From Synechococcus sp. BIOS-U3-1 (lineage in GTDB: Bacteria > Cyanobacteriota > Cyanobacteriia > PCC-6307 > Cyanobiaceae), in contig NZ_CP047936.1 of assembly GCF_014279975.1 (NCBI RefSeq), forward strand, positions 248,001 to 312,000: a DNA stretch of 64,000 nucleotides. The letters are read 5' to 3'. The notes beneath the pieces were generated by a model. The model was not told where the DNA came from. It did not search any database and was given only the letters and a program-made list of their open reading frames with translations. Each line of letters starts with the position of its first letter. Positions within the stretch are counted from its first letter, which is position 1. Position numbers and translations under genes: made by a program. Below are positions 53,163 through 62,022 of this stretch, one piece after another.

Positions 53163-53707
53163 GCGCAACCCCTGAGAAGGAAACCAAGGCAGATGTTCCA
53201 GTTGCGACGGGACCGGATCCAGGGCCTGTCAGTCAATGGTTGAGTGAGCAAGGTTTTGATCACGCTGTGCTGGATCCTGACCATGTCGGGGTCGAGCAGA
53301 TCGGTGTGGAGGCGTTGTTTCTCCCTGTGATCGCAGCAGCTCTCAAAAGCCACGGTTTTGATCATTTGCAATGCCAAGGCGGCTACGACGAAGGGCCTGG
53401 CCAGCAATTGGTCAGCTTCTATCACTTCATCGCACTGGCAGAAGTTGCTGATGGTCTGGTGGATCAGCTACGCGAAGTACGTTTAAAGGTGTTTCTATCC
53501 AGGGAGGGAGAGCCCTCTATTCCCAGTCTCTACGGACTATTCCGAGGTGCCGACTGGCAGGAACGCGAGACTTTCGACATGTTCGGTATCAATTTTGAAG
53601 GCCATCCCCATCCCAAGCGGTTACTGATGCCTGAGGATTGGACCGGTTGGCCACTGCGCAAGGACTACGTGCAGCCTGATTTTTATGAGATGCAGGACGC
53701 TTATTAA
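53159..53707 (+). CDS. ndhJ: NAD(P)H-quinone oxidoreductase subunit J
   Basis: 182 aa. The C-terminal signature [20 protein letters not shown] and [19 protein letters not shown] is that of the 30-kDa complex I subunit. The start overlaps the ndhK stop by 4 bases, so ndhC-ndhK-ndhJ form one operon. The stop lies 11 bases from the convergent YvcK-like gene, with no hairpin visible between them. NdhJ is part of the hydrophilic arm of NDH-1. Confidence 0.95.
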   Translation: MSATPEKETKADVPVATGPDPGPVSQWLSEQGFDHAVLDPDHVGVEQIGVEALFLPVIAAALKSHGFDHLQCQGGYDEGPGQQLVSFYHFIALAEVADGLVDQLREVRLKVFLSREGEPSIPSLYGLFRGADWQERETFDMFGINFEGHPHPKRLLMPEDWTGWPLRKDYVQPDFYEMQDAY

Positions 53708-53718
53708 GTCGGACTGTT

Positions 53719-55131
53719 TCAACTCATAGCAGACGTTCTTTCTGCTTTGTACCTTCTGTAAAAGCGCATCACTCCCAGGGCCAAGCTGCGGGGGTCATGA
53801 CGCAGGGTTGCTGTAGGCCGGCTGCCCTGCAGTGTTGCTTCCATCACGTCGTATCCCTCGGCTTCCAGTTCGCGGCGGTTGCAGGTCACCGGCTCAGCGC
53901 CGCGTGAGCGGTAATGCTTGATCAGCGGCGATTGCCGAATGGGCTCTTGAGCGAGCACAGCATCAAACAGTCGATGGCTGATGCCGAGTGAGGCCAATTG
54001 CGCTTCGATCGCTCTCAAATGTCCGCTCACATCCAGACCATCGGTTTCTCCGGGCTGCGTCATCAGATTGCAGATGTAAAGCCTGGGTGCGCGGCTGCGT
54101 TGGATGGCGCTCACCAGTTCAGGGACCAGCAGATTGGGCAGCAGTGAGGTGTAAAGGCTGCCTGGGCCCAGCAAAATCAGATCGGCTTGTGCAATGGCTT
54201 CAAGAGCCCTCGGGAGTGCTGGCGGACGTTCAGGCAAGCAGCCCAGACGAACGATGGGGCTCGGTGCCTTGCCGATCGCCGATTCGCCTTCTATGCGGCG
54301 ACCGTCTTCTAGTTCCGCCCAAAGCCGCACATCCACATTCGTGGCGGGCACCACCTGGCCCTGCACCGCCAGCACGCGGCTTGAGGCGGTGATCGCGGTT
54401 TCCAGGCTGCCGGTGATGGCCGTGAGTGCCGACAGGAACAGATTGCCGAAGCTATGACCTTCAAGACCGCCTCCGGCGGAGAACCGGTACTGGAACAGAC
54501 GGGTCAGCAGCGGTTCTTCGGTGGATAACGCGGCCAGACAGTTGCGGATGTCGCCAGGTGGCTGCACGCCCAGCTCTCGTCGCAGCACGCCGCTGCTGCC
54601 ACCATCGTCAGCCACGGTGACGATGGCCGTGATGTGGCTGCTGTAGCGCTTGAGGCCACTCAGCAGCGTGGAAAGCCCGGTGCCGCCGCCGATGGCGACG
54701 ATGTTTGGACCACGGTTGAGGCGGCTTTTGGCGCGCAGCGCATCCACCAGCACGGTGTCTTTTTCTGGAGCCAGGGCCTGCTGGATGGAGCCGAAGCTGC
54801 GGCTCTGCCCCCAGAGCAGCAGGCCGACTCCCACGAGCAGCACCAATGGTCCGGTAATGCCCCTTGGCATCACTCTTGTGATCCAGCTCAGGGATTCCTG
54901 GATGGCCCAGAGCATCCAGTAGATCGGCTGTAAGTCGGCCCAGACGGCAGCACCGAGCAGGGCCAACATCAGGCCAATCCCTGAGGTGAGTAGCCAGCGC
55001 TTCACGACCAGACCTGGTTGGAGCCAACGCACGGCTCGGCGGGAGCGCAGCATCAGATCGCGCTGCCGTTCGGCCTGCATGGCCCGGATGCGTTGACGGC
55101 GTCCGCGATGGCTGGGGCTGGTCAAGTGCAA
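53719..55131 (-). CDS. YvcK/CofD-like protein (gluconeogenesis factor) with membrane-bound N-terminus
   Basis: 470 aa. The first 110 residues hold two or three hydrophobic helices (LLTSGIGLMLALLGAAVWAD; GITGPLVLLVGVGLLLWGQ), an addition seen in cyanobacterial members. The CofD/YvcK domain starts NIVAIGGGTGLSTLLSGLKR, with VTVADDGGSSGVLRRELG, PPGDIRNCLAALS and LEGHSFGNLFLSALTAI, which match the nucleotide-sugar-binding motifs of YvcK. In Bacillus the protein affects cell-wall metabolism and binds UDP-GlcNAc; the cyanobacterial role is not established. The exact start among several Met and Val codons is uncertain. Confidence 0.88.
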   Translation of the reverse strand: MHLTSPSHRGRRQRIRAMQAERQRDLMLRSRRAVRWLQPGLVVKRWLLTSGIGLMLALLGAAVWADLQPIYWMLWAIQESLSWITRVMPRGITGPLVLLVGVGLLLWGQSRSFGSIQQALAPEKDTVLVDALRAKSRLNRGPNIVAIGGGTGLSTLLSGLKRYSSHITAIVTVADDGGSSGVLRRELGVQPPGDIRNCLAALSTEEPLLTRLFQYRFSAGGGLEGHSFGNLFLSALTAITGSLETAITASSRVLAVQGQVVPATNVDVRLWAELEDGRRIEGESAIGKAPSPIVRLGCLPERPPALPRALEAIAQADLILLGPGSLYTSLLPNLLVPELVSAIQRSRAPRLYICNLMTQPGETDGLDVSGHLRAIEAQLASLGISHRLFDAVLAQEPIRQSPLIKHYRSRGAEPVTCNRRELEAEGYDVMEATLQGSRPTATLRHDPRSLALGVMRFYRRYKAERTSAMS

Positions 55132-55206
55132 TCCGGGGCCAGGGTCGTCGCTTCCCTCGCGATAAGTGAACTGTACGGAAGTTGTTCCTGATGGCCATCC
55201 CTAATA

Positions 55207-56061
55207 GTGCAAACAGGGCAAGATGGGTCTGTAACGCGCAATCGCTCCGTGCAGACCAGGCTGGATTCAACATCTCCAGCAACCCAGACCCCAGTGGTGG
55301 AGATGCGTGGTCTCACGATGCAGTGGGGATCCAAGCCTGTTCTTGACGATGTGTCGCTCTCCATGCAGCCAGGAGAACGTATTGCTGTGGTGGGGCCTTC
55401 AGGAGCTGGCAAATCCACGGTGCTGCGATTGTTGGCTGGATTGCAGGTCCCTACAGCTGGTGAACTGCGCCTGTTTGGTGAATTGCAGGAGTACTTGCGC
55501 CTGGATCAGCGACGGCCGCCGGATGTGCGTCTGGTGTTTCAAAACCCTGCATTGCTGGCTTCGCTCACGGTTGAAGAAAACGTCGGCTTTCTATTGATGC
55601 GTCTTGGGCGCATGACAGCTCCCCAAATTCGTGAGCGCGTGCAGCAGTGTCTTGAGGCTGTTGGACTGAATGATGTGGCTGATCAATATCCGGGTCAGCT
55701 CAGTGGCGGCATGCAGAAACGAGTGAGCTTTGCCAGGGCTCTGATTGATGATCCCGATCGCGAAGAGGGCGCGATGCCTCTGCTGCTGTATGACGAGCCG
55801 ACGGCAGGGCTTGATCCTGTGGCCTCAACCCGCATTGAGGATCTGATCGTGAAGACCACCACCGTGGCCCGCGGCTGCTCGGTTGTGGTGAGTCATGTGC
55901 ACAGCACCATCGAGCGTTCAGCCGAACGGATTGTGATGCTCTATGGCGGCCGTTTCCAGTGGGACGGCTCGGTCGATGAGTATCGCTCCACCGATAACCC
56001 CTATGTCGTTCAGTTCAGGACGGGTAACCTGCGCGGACCGATGCAGCCCTCCGATCAATGA
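55207..56061 (+). CDS. ABC transporter ATPase of the Mla/TGD lipid-transport type (MlaF-like)
   Basis: 284 aa from a GTG at 55207; homologous sequence appears to begin later, near VVEMRGLTMQWGSKP, so the start is uncertain. Walker A GPSGAGKSTVLRLLAGL, Q-loop VFQNPALLASLTVEENV, signature LSGGMQKRVSFARAL, Walker B LLLYDEPTAGLDP and the H-loop SHVHSTIERSA are intact. The gene next to it encodes an MCE-domain protein, as in the lipid-asymmetry Mla system and in chloroplast TGD. A permease gene is not in the window. Confidence 0.88.
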   Translation: MQTGQDGSVTRNRSVQTRLDSTSPATQTPVVEMRGLTMQWGSKPVLDDVSLSMQPGERIAVVGPSGAGKSTVLRLLAGLQVPTAGELRLFGELQEYLRLDQRRPPDVRLVFQNPALLASLTVEENVGFLLMRLGRMTAPQIRERVQQCLEAVGLNDVADQYPGQLSGGMQKRVSFARALIDDPDREEGAMPLLLYDEPTAGLDPVASTRIEDLIVKTTTVARGCSVVVSHVHSTIERSAERIVMLYGGRFQWDGSVDEYRSTDNPYVVQFRTGNLRGPMQPSDQ

Positions 56062-56064
56062 GCC

Positions 56065-56994
56065 ATGCGCCGTAGTGTCCGTGAAGCCCTTGTGGGGTTT
56101 TCGATCGTTGGAGCGATTGCAGGATTTGCTGGCACCATGCTGTGGCTGAGAGGTGTGCGTCTGGGGTCGGAGACCTGGACTGTGACTGCAGACTTCGCCA
56201 ATGCCGGAGGACTGGCGGCCCGTTCCCCCGTGACCTTCCGGGGAATCATGGTGGGCACGGTCCGATCCGTTGATGTCACTCCGATGTCGGTGAAAGCAAC
56301 GCTTGAGATCAATGCCGATGACCTGAAGTTGCCTTTGCCCGTCAAGGCAACGGTCTCCTCGGCATCACTATTGGGGGGCGATTCACAGGTTGAACTGGTC
56401 ACAACCGGTGCGCCGCTCCCGAAGAACGCGCCAATGCCGAAATCTGGCGGTTGTCGTAACAGCGGAATCCTTTGCAACGGTGCAACCGTCCCTGGCGAGT
56501 CAGCGGCGAGTCTTTCCACCGTGACTGCCTCCCTGGAGCAGCTGCTCAATCAGGCTGAGAAGTCGAATCTGATCCCCCAGCTGGTGGAGTCCACCAAGCA
56601 GTTCGGGATCACCAGTCAGGACGCTTCCAAGTTTTTGAATACGGCTGATGTGGCGGCTGAAAATGTCGACACGCTGGTCCATCAGCTGCGCGCTGAAGTG
56701 GCCAGAGCCAAGCCCACCATTGAAAATCTGAATAGGGCCACTGCGGAGGCTGCCGCTGCTGCGGCCCATATCAACAACTTGGCAGGGGCCATCGATAACC
56801 CAGAAACAGTCAGTGATCTGAAGCAGACGGTGACCAATGCCCGTGAGCTCACAGCTCGCATCGACCAGGTGGGTGGTGATATCGAACAGCTCACCGATGA
56901 CCCCCGTTTCATGAAGGGTTTACGCAGCCTGATGATCGGACTCGGCACCCTGTTCGAGGAGGTCTATCCCGCCCAAACGGGTGGCTCGAAGTAG
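56065..56994 (+). CDS. MCE-domain lipid-transport protein (MlaD/TGD2-like)
   Basis: 309 aa. One N-terminal membrane helix (LVGFSIVGAIAGFAGTMLWL) is followed by the MCE domain (GLAARSPVTFRGIMVGTVRS, TPMSVKATLEINADDLKLP and ASLLGGDSQVELVTTG). The C-terminal half is rich in Ala, Glu, Asn and probably coiled coil (NLNRATAEAAAAAAHINNL). It starts 3 bases after the ATPase stop. It probably works with the ATPase to move lipids between membranes. It ends 9 bases from the convergent chlD gene. Confidence 0.9.
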   Translation: MRRSVREALVGFSIVGAIAGFAGTMLWLRGVRLGSETWTVTADFANAGGLAARSPVTFRGIMVGTVRSVDVTPMSVKATLEINADDLKLPLPVKATVSSASLLGGDSQVELVTTGAPLPKNAPMPKSGGCRNSGILCNGATVPGESAASLSTVTASLEQLLNQAEKSNLIPQLVESTKQFGITSQDASKFLNTADVAAENVDTLVHQLRAEVARAKPTIENLNRATAEAAAAAAHINNLAGAIDNPETVSDLKQTVTNARELTARIDQVGGDIEQLTDDPRFMKGLRSLMIGLGTLFEEVYPAQTGGSK

Positions 56995-57003
56995 GTCTGT
57001 AGA

Positions 57004-59145
57004 TCAGGTCACGGCGTTGATGGCATCCATGGCAATGGCCGCGATCGCTTGATCACTGGCCTTGGGGAGCTGCACGTATTTGCCCCCGGCGGCTTCGGCC
57101 AGGTCTTTGCCCATGCCACTGCCAATGAATTTGCGTTCGGTGTCGATCACTAAAAGCTTGATTCCCAGCATGCGGTAGCGCGTCGCTACATCCAGCACTT
57201 CCTGTTTGAGGTCAGGCTTCTCTTCGCCTTCCAGTTCAGGCTGGCCTAGGGAGGTGCTGAGGGGCACGTTGCCACGCCCATCGGTGATGGCCACCACTAC
57301 AACCTGGCCCAGATCGCCTGTTGCCAGGGCGTTAGCGCCAACACGGGCTGCCTGGGTCAGTCCGTGGGCTAACGGTGATCCGCCGCCGCAGGGCATCGAT
57401 TCCAGCCGCCGGCGCGCTGCGGTGATCGAGCGTGTGGGCGGCAGCAGCACCTCGGCCTGATCGCCTCGGAAGGGGATCAGCGCCACTTCGTCGCGGTTTT
57501 CATAGGCCTCGGTGAGCAGCCGAATCACGGCACCTTTGGCGCTCTGCATGCGGTTCAGGGCCATGGAACCGCTTGCATCCACTAGGAAAATCACCAGGGC
57601 ACCGGCCTGGCGCTGCAACAGCTTGGCGCGCAGATCGGATTCCTCAACGATCACGTTGCGCCCTGGCTGGCGTTCGCGCCTTGCCTTTTGATAGGGCGCC
57701 GCCGCGCGCAGCGTGGCATCCACGGCGATGCGCCGTACGGGCCCCCTGGGCAGCATCGGTTTCACATAGCGGCCGCGGCTGTCGCTGAGCACCACCGAAC
57801 GACTGCCGCTGCTTCCGCTTTTGCTCTTGGCTGCATTGAACAGCAGCAGGTCGGGATCGATGGACACCGCCTCCGGATCGAGCATGAATTCCTCTGGAAC
57901 CGAGGGCGGTGCTTCGTCCTGGTCCGACTCGTCATCGTCCTCGTCGCGATTGTCGTCTTCGCGGTTCTCGTCTTCGTCGTTGGAGTCGTCTTCGGGCGAG
58001 TCGCTCTGATCCTGATCAGTGCCTTGCGGCGGAGGCGGTTGGTTTTCCGGGTTCTGCTCCCCTGCGTCCGGTGGCGGCGGTGGCTCCATCTGTTGATCTG
58101 GCGGTGGCAGTTGCGACGCACGCGGGGCGATGACCAGGGCTACAGCCACCTGCAGGTCGTCTGCTTCGACCTGTTCACGGCCACTGAGGGCTGCATGGGC
58201 TCTGGCGACGCGTACGGCATAGAGCTCGGATCGGTGGCCTTCCACACCACCGCGAAGCGCTTCGGTCACGAGGTACTCGATTTGCTCGCGGCTGATGCGC
58301 ACGTCCGGCAGCCACTGACGGGCCAGTAGAAGCTGGGTGGCCAGAGCATCGGTCTCCTCTTTCCAGCGCTCGGAGAAACTGCGGCTGCACTGACCATGGC
58401 TCAGCACCGCATTGGTGATTTCGACGCGTTCCTCCGTGCTCACTAGTTGGTTGGCTGAGAGGGCGATCGCAAAGCGGTCGAGCAGGTGGTCGCGGACGTT
58501 GCCCTCCTCGGGGTTGTAGGTGGCGATCAGCAGCGGCCTGCAGGGGTGGCTGAGGCTGAGGCCTTCCCGTTCCACCTGGTTTTCGCCAGCGCCGACCGCT
58601 GCCAGCAAAAGATTGATGATGCCGTCATCGAGCAGGTTGAGCTCATCGACGTACAGCACTCCGCGGTGAGCTTCTGCGAGCAACCCCGGCTGGAAGACAG
58701 CGCTGCCGCTGGCCAGTGATGCGGCCACGTCGACGGCGCCGACTAGGCGGTCTTCGGTGATGCCGAGGGGCACCTGCACGAAGGGAGCCGGAATCACCTT
58801 GGAGGGTGGTTCGTGGCTCAGCCGCTCGCGCCAGTTCTCATCCCATTCCTCGGGTCGGGTCGGGTCGAGGTTGAGACCTGGTCCTGCAGGCACATAGGCG
58901 CTGTCTTGATCCAGCACCTCGATCGGTGGCAGCAGGGCGTGCAAGCCTCGTGCCAGAACCGATTTGCCGGTTCCTCGCCCTCCGGCGATGATCACGCCTC
59001 CCAGAGCCGGGTCCACCGCTGCCAGCATCAGCGATAGTTTCAACGTTCCATGGCCTGTGATGGCTGCCAGTGGGAAGGCACGGCTTGCCTGTTCCTGAGC
59101 AGCTGTGCTGGCTAGTCCGCTGGCGACCCCTCCACCTGAAACCAT
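57004..59145 (-). CDS. chlD: Magnesium chelatase subunit D
   Basis: 713 aa from the ATG at 59145; an earlier open frame reaches 59277 but overlaps the divergent folK gene. The N-terminal AAA+ domain has [19 protein letters not shown] and [20 protein letters not shown] Pro- and Asp/Glu-rich linker ([19 protein letters not shown] and [20 protein letters not shown]) precedes the C-terminal von Willebrand A domain with MIDAS motif [15 protein letters not shown]. With ChlI and ChlH it inserts magnesium into protoporphyrin IX, the first chlorophyll-specific step. Length and domain order are as expected. Confidence 0.94.
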   Translation of the reverse strand: MVSGGGVASGLASTAAQEQASRAFPLAAITGHGTLKLSLMLAAVDPALGGVIIAGGRGTGKSVLARGLHALLPPIEVLDQDSAYVPAGPGLNLDPTRPEEWDENWRERLSHEPPSKVIPAPFVQVPLGITEDRLVGAVDVAASLASGSAVFQPGLLAEAHRGVLYVDELNLLDDGIINLLLAAVGAGENQVEREGLSLSHPCRPLLIATYNPEEGNVRDHLLDRFAIALSANQLVSTEERVEITNAVLSHGQCSRSFSERWKEETDALATQLLLARQWLPDVRISREQIEYLVTEALRGGVEGHRSELYAVRVARAHAALSGREQVEADDLQVAVALVIAPRASQLPPPDQQMEPPPPPDAGEQNPENQPPPPQGTDQDQSDSPEDDSNDEDENREDDNRDEDDDESDQDEAPPSVPEEFMLDPEAVSIDPDLLLFNAAKSKSGSSGSRSVVLSDSRGRYVKPMLPRGPVRRIAVDATLRAAAPYQKARRERQPGRNVIVEESDLRAKLLQRQAGALVIFLVDASGSMALNRMQSAKGAVIRLLTEAYENRDEVALIPFRGDQAEVLLPPTRSITAARRRLESMPCGGGSPLAHGLTQAARVGANALATGDLGQVVVVAITDGRGNVPLSTSLGQPELEGEEKPDLKQEVLDVATRYRMLGIKLLVIDTERKFIGSGMGKDLAEAAGGKYVQLPKASDQAIAAIAMDAINAVT

Positions 59146-59166
59146 GAATGTTTGCCGGCCCAGGGT

Positions 59167-59676
59167 GTGAGCGCCAGTCTCGCTGATCAGGCTCATTGTC
59201 TTGCGATCGCTCTTGGGGCGAACCTCCCCAGTGCCGTGGGTACGCCTCGTCAGACGCTGATCACAGTGCGTCCTCAAGTGGAGCAGCTTGTGATCGCTTG
59301 GGCCAGGTCAGCCGCGGGAGAACTTCGCTGCTCCTGGTCACCATTGTTTGAGACGGTTCCTGTGGGTGGGCCTTCAGGTCAGCCGCTGTACTGCAATGCC
59401 GTGGTGCTCATCAAAGGAGTCCAACGCCCTGTCGTTGAGGCCGCGGCGTTGGAGCTGCTTATGGAGCTGCATCAGCTGGAGCGACGTTTCGGCCGAGATC
59501 GAGGCCAGGAGTTGCCATGGGGTCCGCGCAGTCTCGATTTGGATCTTTTGTTCTGGGGGGAATGGCGTCTCGAACATCCGCGTCTGGTCTTACCTCACCC
59601 CCGCCTGCACCTGCGCCAATTTGTTCTCGAGCCCCTGTTGGCAGCCATGCAGCGATCAGTCGACTGGCGTCCCTAA
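59167..59676 (+). CDS. folK: 2-amino-4-hydroxy-6-hydroxymethyldihydropteridine pyrophosphokinase
   Basis: 169 aa from a GTG at 59167; TTG at 59152 is the alternative. [20 protein letters not shown] opens the HPPK fold. [40 protein letters not shown] (the family signature has RWGPRxxDLDLL) and [13 protein letters not shown] with [18 protein letters not shown] follow. It transfers pyrophosphate from ATP to the pterin in folate synthesis. The gene is divergent from chlD with about 21 bases between starts, and ends convergent on the ABC exporter gene at 59678. Confidence 0.92.
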   Translation: MSASLADQAHCLAIALGANLPSAVGTPRQTLITVRPQVEQLVIAWARSAAGELRCSWSPLFETVPVGGPSGQPLYCNAVVLIKGVQRPVVEAAALELLMELHQLERRFGRDRGQELPWGPRSLDLDLLFWGEWRLEHPRLVLPHPRLHLRQFVLEPLLAAMQRSVDWRP

Positions 59677-59677
59677 A

Positions 59678-61423
59678 TCAGATCTTGATCACTGCAGAGG
59701 CCAGTTCGATCACCACATCGGCTTGCTTCAGCAGAGCCGGGTCGTGGCTGCTGATCAGCACTAGTCGCTCTCGCGACCTTTCATGGATTACATCACGCAC
59801 TATCTGGCTGGCGCTGGCATCGAGAAATGCTGTGGGCTCATCCAGCACTTCGACCGGTCGGCTCCGCAGCCAGGCACGCAATAGGCCGAGTCGATGCAGT
59901 TCACCACCTGAGAAGGGCATCTGGGCGAGCGACATGGGGGAACTGAGCCCGTCTTGCCGGTCGAGCAGATGGCTGAGGCCTAAGCGATGCAGCCATTCCT
60001 CAATGATCTGGTCTGGAAGATCAGCGCCAAGCAGCAGGTTGTCGCGCAGGCTTGCTTCCAACAGCACCGCATGTTGTGGTGCACAGGCGATGAGGCCTCG
60101 CAGCTGCTGAGCAGCGGGCAGACCAGAGAGCCGCAACGTCTGCTCATGGCAGTGGATTGACCAGCAGCTGTTTTCTTCGTCTCCAAGTCCGCTGAATCGA
60201 TCCAGAAGCTTGGTTTTGCCACAGCCTGAAGCCCCTGTGATCACGACCAGGCGCTGCGGTTGAAGACTGATCGATGTCGGCTCAAGGGCTTCAGGGTCCG
60301 TGCTTTGCCAGTGAAGCTGGCTCCAGCGTTCCAGTTCGAGTCTTGGCAGAGAGTGTTCGCTTAGAGGAGTGCCACTGGTCTGTGCAGGATTGGACCGCAG
60401 TTGATGGCGACGCTCACGCAGAGCCTCATATCCAGGCAGATTTCCGAGGCACAGGCGTCGGGCTAGCACCACTGCACTGAGGGATGTGCCGGCTCGGTAG
60501 GACAGCACCAGTGTTGTGGCCAGCACTTCAGCCGTGAGCGCATCCCCCTGCCTCAGCATCCAGATGCCAGCAATGGCCACCACCAGCGTGTCGCGCCAGG
60601 CGTTGTAGCCCGCTCGTCTGCGCACGCGTTCTTTCAGCAACCAGCGGCCTTTGGCCGTCTCCTGCGCAAAGCGGTTTAGGAGCCAGTCTTCAGCGGCAGC
60701 GGCACGCAAGGCTTTGAGTCCATGTAGGCCATCCCCAACGGTGCGTTGCAGGGCTGCATTCAGACGGCTCTGGATCCTGCCTAGTCCCCAACTGCCGGAC
60801 CGCCTCAGCAGGGCCGCGCCGGCGGTTGCCGCCAGCGCCAGCAGCAGCGGCCAGGCTGCAGTGCGCCCCACGAACAGCACGCTGATGAGGTAAATCAGCA
60901 TCGCCAGCAAGGCCTGAACCATGCGCAAGGCTTGATCCAGGCTCATGGCAGAGCGAGTGATGTCGGCCATCAGTAGCGCCAGTAGATCACCTCGGCCAAG
61001 CCGATCAAGCTGCCGGGAGGAGGCTGAGAACACCTCGTGTAGCAACTGCTGCCGAAGCCGGTCGGTGAAACCGGAACGCAGCCATTCCCTGCTGATGGCC
61101 ACGCGGGCCTGAATCAGACCCCGAGCAAGGATCAGGCTTACCAGCAGGGCCAGGCTGGACGACAGGGGCAGCCCTTTGAGCAGCGTCGGTGATGCAGCGG
61201 ATTCTGTCCCCGAGTTCAGCAAGAGGCTGATGGCCAGCCCAAGTCCAGCGATATCCAGCAGGCTGCTGACCACGCTCAACATGGATTGCAACATCAGATG
61301 TCGCCATCCCGCTTCCTGCGCCAAAGCTTTCAGGAGCTGCAGCTGCTGCAGCAGTGCTTGATCAGTCAGTGCGATGCGGAATGAAGCAAAAGTCGTCCGT
61401 CGATCCTGACGCTCAACCGCCAT
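59678..61423 (-). CDS. ABC exporter half-transporter with altered signature motif
   Basis: 581 aa from the ATG at 61423 (MAVERQDRR). Six membrane helices occupy residues 45-320 (for example LVSLILARGLIQARVAISRE; LALAATAGAALLRRSGSW). The ATPase domain has Walker A GASGCGKTKLL, a Q-loop in ACAPQHAVLL, signature FSGGELHRLGLLRAWL instead of LSGGQ, and Walker B VEVLDEPTAFLD, with the H-loop LISSHDP. Important catalytic residues are present. The substrate is unknown. It is divergent from the NUDIX gene. Confidence 0.85.
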   Translation of the reverse strand: MAVERQDRRTTFASFRIALTDQALLQQLQLLKALAQEAGWRHLMLQSMLSVVSSLLDIAGLGLAISLLLNSGTESAASPTLLKGLPLSSSLALLVSLILARGLIQARVAISREWLRSGFTDRLRQQLLHEVFSASSRQLDRLGRGDLLALLMADITRSAMSLDQALRMVQALLAMLIYLISVLFVGRTAAWPLLLALAATAGAALLRRSGSWGLGRIQSRLNAALQRTVGDGLHGLKALRAAAAEDWLLNRFAQETAKGRWLLKERVRRRAGYNAWRDTLVVAIAGIWMLRQGDALTAEVLATTLVLSYRAGTSLSAVVLARRLCLGNLPGYEALRERRHQLRSNPAQTSGTPLSEHSLPRLELERWSQLHWQSTDPEALEPTSISLQPQRLVVITGASGCGKTKLLDRFSGLGDEENSCWSIHCHEQTLRLSGLPAAQQLRGLIACAPQHAVLLEASLRDNLLLGADLPDQIIEEWLHRLGLSHLLDRQDGLSSPMSLAQMPFSGGELHRLGLLRAWLRSRPVEVLDEPTAFLDASASQIVRDVIHERSRERLVLISSHDPALLKQADVVIELASAVIKI

Positions 61424-61449
61424 GCTGGTGCCCAACGTCCTGAGAAGCC

Positions 61450-62010
61450 ATGGCCCCGCTGCCGGCTCCAGAGCCCTACGAGCTACTGGAGACCATCGAT
61501 GCCCTGGATGCGCGCAAGGTGCGCTTCGAACGCAACCGCATCAGGTTGCCGATGGGAGTGGAGGGCAGCTTTGGGATCATCCGGCATCCCGGTGCATCCC
61601 TTGCTGTGCCGATCACGAGTGAGGGTCAGGTGGTGGTGTTGCGTCAGTATCGCTTCGCCGTTCAGGCCAGGCTGCTGGAGTTCCCTGCTGGCACCCTTGA
61701 GGACGGAGAAGATCCTCTCGAGTCGATGAAGCGGGAGCTCGGGGAAGAAGCGGGCTATAGCGCCGCTCGCTGGGATGCCCTCGGTCCCATGCTGCCCTGC
61801 CCGGGGTACTCCGATGAGGTCATTCATTGCTTCTTGGCCAGGGATCTCATAGCGCTGGAGAATCCCCCCGCGGGAGACGACGATGAGGATCTGGAGGTCC
61901 TGCAGATGAGTCCTGCCGAACTGGATGCTCGCCTGAGTTCCGGCGAAGAGTGGCTCGATGGCAAGAGCGTCACCGCTTGGTATCGGGCCAAGCAATTGCT
62001 CGGTTTCTGA
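61450..62010 (+). CDS. NUDIX hydrolase (ADP-ribose pyrophosphatase-like)
   Basis: 186 aa. The full Nudix box is present: G-x5-E-x7-REL-x-EE-x-G in GTLEDGEDPLESMKRELGEE, followed by AGYSAARW. N-terminal NRIRLPMGVEGSFGIIRHPG and VVVLRQYRFAVQARLLEFPA fit the ADP-ribose pyrophosphatase subfamily. It would hydrolyse a nucleoside diphosphate sugar to protect the cell from reactive ADP-ribose, but the exact substrate cannot be read. It is followed 12 bases later by the photolyase gene. Confidence 0.88.
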   Translation: MAPLPAPEPYELLETIDALDARKVRFERNRIRLPMGVEGSFGIIRHPGASLAVPITSEGQVVVLRQYRFAVQARLLEFPAGTLEDGEDPLESMKRELGEEAGYSAARWDALGPMLPCPGYSDEVIHCFLARDLIALENPPAGDDDEDLEVLQMSPAELDARLSSGEEWLDGKSVTAWYRAKQLLGF

Positions 62011-62022
62011 ATTCAACTAAGG

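Noticed and set aside
54608-55282. A 224-codon minus-strand frame overlapping the YvcK-like gene
   Set aside because: Same region read in another frame; the His/Arg/Pro-rich product is typical of a GC-rich shadow frame.
57688-58329. A 213-codon plus-strand frame opposite chlD, with a Val/Leu-rich stretch
   Set aside because: It is the antisense of the acidic linker and AAA+ domain of ChlD and has no independent support.
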